Source of the DNA: Chloroflexota bacterium
Lineage (GTDB): Bacteria > Chloroflexota > Dehalococcoidia > GIF9 > UBA5629
DNA: 7,082 bases
Assembly: GCA_020354105.1 (NCBI GenBank)
Contig: CP070642.1
Span: forward strand, 860,559-867,640
Reading direction: 5' to 3'
Part shown: one piece after another, positions 5,904 to 7,082 of the stretch
Layout of the letters: every line of letters starts with the position of its first letter
How positions within the stretch are numbered: position 1 is the stretch's first letter
Translations under genes and position numbers: made by a program
Notes under the pieces: model-generated
Told to the model about the DNA's origin: nothing
Database searches by the model: none
What the model saw: the letters and a program-made list of their open reading frames with translations, nothing else

Positions 5904-7082
5904 ATGAAAATAGGCAAGTTATATCAAAACAAAATCTGGCTGGCGTGCTCAATACTGTTGCTATCGGCTCTATTTATCTCCTCTGTCTTTTCGGCCTGTG
6001 CCCAGCGTGAAGTATTCTCCACAGAAACGGTTGAGCCAGAGTCAGTCGGACTTTCGTCAGCAAAACTGAATGAGATTGATACTGTATTAGAAGCCGAGAT
6101 AGCAGCAAAAAAAATTCCCGGGGCCGTTCTACTGATAGCACGAAACGGGAAGGTCGCCTACTTCAAAAGCTTCGGCTATCGTGACACCGAAAGAACGTTG
6201 CCTATGGAGAAGGACTCGATATTCCGTGTTTACTCCATGACTAAATCTCTCGCTGCGGTATCGATCGCCATGTTGAAGGACGAGGGGAAACTGGCATTTG
6301 ATGACCCTGTTGAAAAATACATACCGTCTTTTAAAAATATCCAGGTGGGGGAAGTCTCAAAAGACGAGGAAGGCAAAAATGTGGTCACAATGGTGCCACC
6401 CAGCAACGTTATGACAATTCAGCACCTTGCCACACACACCTCAGGACTAAGTGGTATGCTAGGACCTAAACCAGGCATCACGGAACTCTATACACAAGCT
6501 GGTATGAACGACACCTCAAGGCTAACAAATGCCGAGATCTGTGACAAATTGGCCAAGTTACCGTTGGCTGAAAATCCTGGAACTGCATACCGCTATGGCT
6601 CGTCGTATAGTGTCCTAGGCCGGGTTATAGAGGTTGCTTCAGGCATGACACTGGATAAGTTCTTTGAAGAACGTATTTATAAACCGTTAGGAATGAAAGA
6701 TTCTGGATTCCGGGTTACAGGAGAGAGCGTAAACCGCCTTGTTAACCTTAATCCTCCGTGGCCTCCTTTCACCGATACAACCGACCCCAGTATAAAAAAT
6801 TTAAGTGCAAGCGGGGGCACTGTATCAACGGCTGCGGATTATGCACGCTTTGCCCAAATGCTTCTCAACGGCGGTGAATTTGAAGGCAAGCGCCTGCTGA
6901 AACCGGAAACCTTAGCTCATATAACCTCAGATTTGTTGGGCCCACTGGGTAATCGCAGCGATGCCCTTTACATACCCGGAGAGGGATATGGTGTCGGCTT
7001 CGATTTCTACGTTCGTGTTAATACCGAAGGCGTAGACTTTCCGGCAAATGTTGGTGAGTTCTGCAAGGATGGTATCGCAGGG
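5904..7082 (+). CDS. beta-lactamase-family serine hydrolase, exported (3' end missing)
   Basis: The frame is open from the ATG at 5904 to the window edge, giving 393 complete codons. Residues 11-31 form a hydrophobic export signal. It ends in FSAC (Cys32), a poor but possible lipobox, so the protein is either a lipoprotein or cleaved near ACA-Q (31-34). The rest matches the class C beta-lactamase/penicillin-binding-protein-like family (AmpC, EstB, PBP4*). SMTK at 111-114 holds the nucleophile Ser111 and Lys114. HLATHTSGL is at 174-182. YGS at 231-233 takes the place of Y-x-N. A glycine-rich SASGGTVSTAADYARF (301-316) precedes the active-site region, and KDG at 388-390 fits the third [KHW]-x-G motif. 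Members cleave esters, D-peptides or amides outside the cytoplasm; beta-lactam resistance should not be assumed. Usual family length (about 400-450) implies 20-60 residues are missing. Confidence 0.9.
   Translation, partial: MKIGKLYQNKIWLACSILLLSALFISSVFSACAQREVFSTETVEPESVGLSSAKLNEIDTVLEAEIAAKKIPGAVLLIARNGKVAYFKSFGYRDTERTLPMEKDSIFRVYSMTKSLAAVSIAMLKDEGKLAFDDPVEKYIPSFKNIQVGEVSKDEEGKNVVTMVPPSNVMTIQHLATHTSGLSGMLGPKPGITELYTQAGMNDTSRLTNAEICDKLAKLPLAENPGTAYRYGSSYSVLGRVIEVASGMTLDKFFEERIYKPLGMKDSGFRVTGESVNRLVNLNPPWPPFTDTTDPSIKNLSASGGTVSTAADYARFAQMLLNGGEFEGKRLLKPETLAHITSDLLGPLGNRSDALYIPGEGYGVGFDFYVRVNTEGVDFPANVGEFCKDGIAG

Noticed and set aside
1..7082. CRISPR array, tRNA, rRNA, insertion sequence or toxin-antitoxin pair
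   Set aside because: No regularly spaced repeats, cloverleaf sequence, rRNA-like block, transposase motif or paired small genes were seen on either strand.

Overview
This window of about 7.1 kb is bacterial. It is densely coding, with short gaps and Shine-Dalgarno sites of the AGGAG type ahead of several genes. It holds seven protein genes and no rRNA, tRNA, CRISPR array, transposase or integrase that I can see. Base composition is middling, somewhat below 50% G+C by eye. The mix of genes (a YhbS-like acetyltransferase, stand-alone hydrolases, a squalene-cyclase-like toroid protein without cyclase motifs, and a hydrolase fused to a membrane domain) reminds me of Chloroflexota (Dehalococcoidia-type) or anaerobic Firmicutes-type environmental genomes. 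That taxonomic guess is weak inference; nothing here fixes the lineage.

Layout. Bases 3-479 (+) are the 3' part of a GNAT acetyltransferase cut by the window edge. It converges on an alpha/beta hydrolase on the minus strand (531-1316). A divergent gap (1317-1498) holds two short perfect palindromes and a short open stretch that may be a gene remnant. Next comes a tight plus-strand group: a four-helix membrane protein (1499-2008), a class I SAM methyltransferase overlapping it by 14 bases (1995-2654), and after 36 bases an alpha/alpha-toroid protein with eight cysteines (2691-3698). A 262-base gap with a weak promoter candidate leads to a 603-residue alpha/beta hydrolase fused to about eight C-terminal membrane helices (3961-5772). 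A perfect 15-bp hairpin follows at 5790-5823. Last is a secreted or lipid-anchored beta-lactamase-family serine hydrolase (5904-7082), which runs off the right edge with all three active-site motifs inside the window.

How the genes fit together. The group at 1499-3698 could be one transcript, judging from the overlap and short gap, but no shared pathway can be named. The two exported hydrolases downstream each have their own strong ribosome binding site and are probably separately controlled. The parts with the most unexplained biology are the cysteine-rich toroid protein beside a methyltransferase, and the hydrolase-membrane fusion whose usual acid position looks altered. I found no convincing evidence of a complete new multi-gene system.
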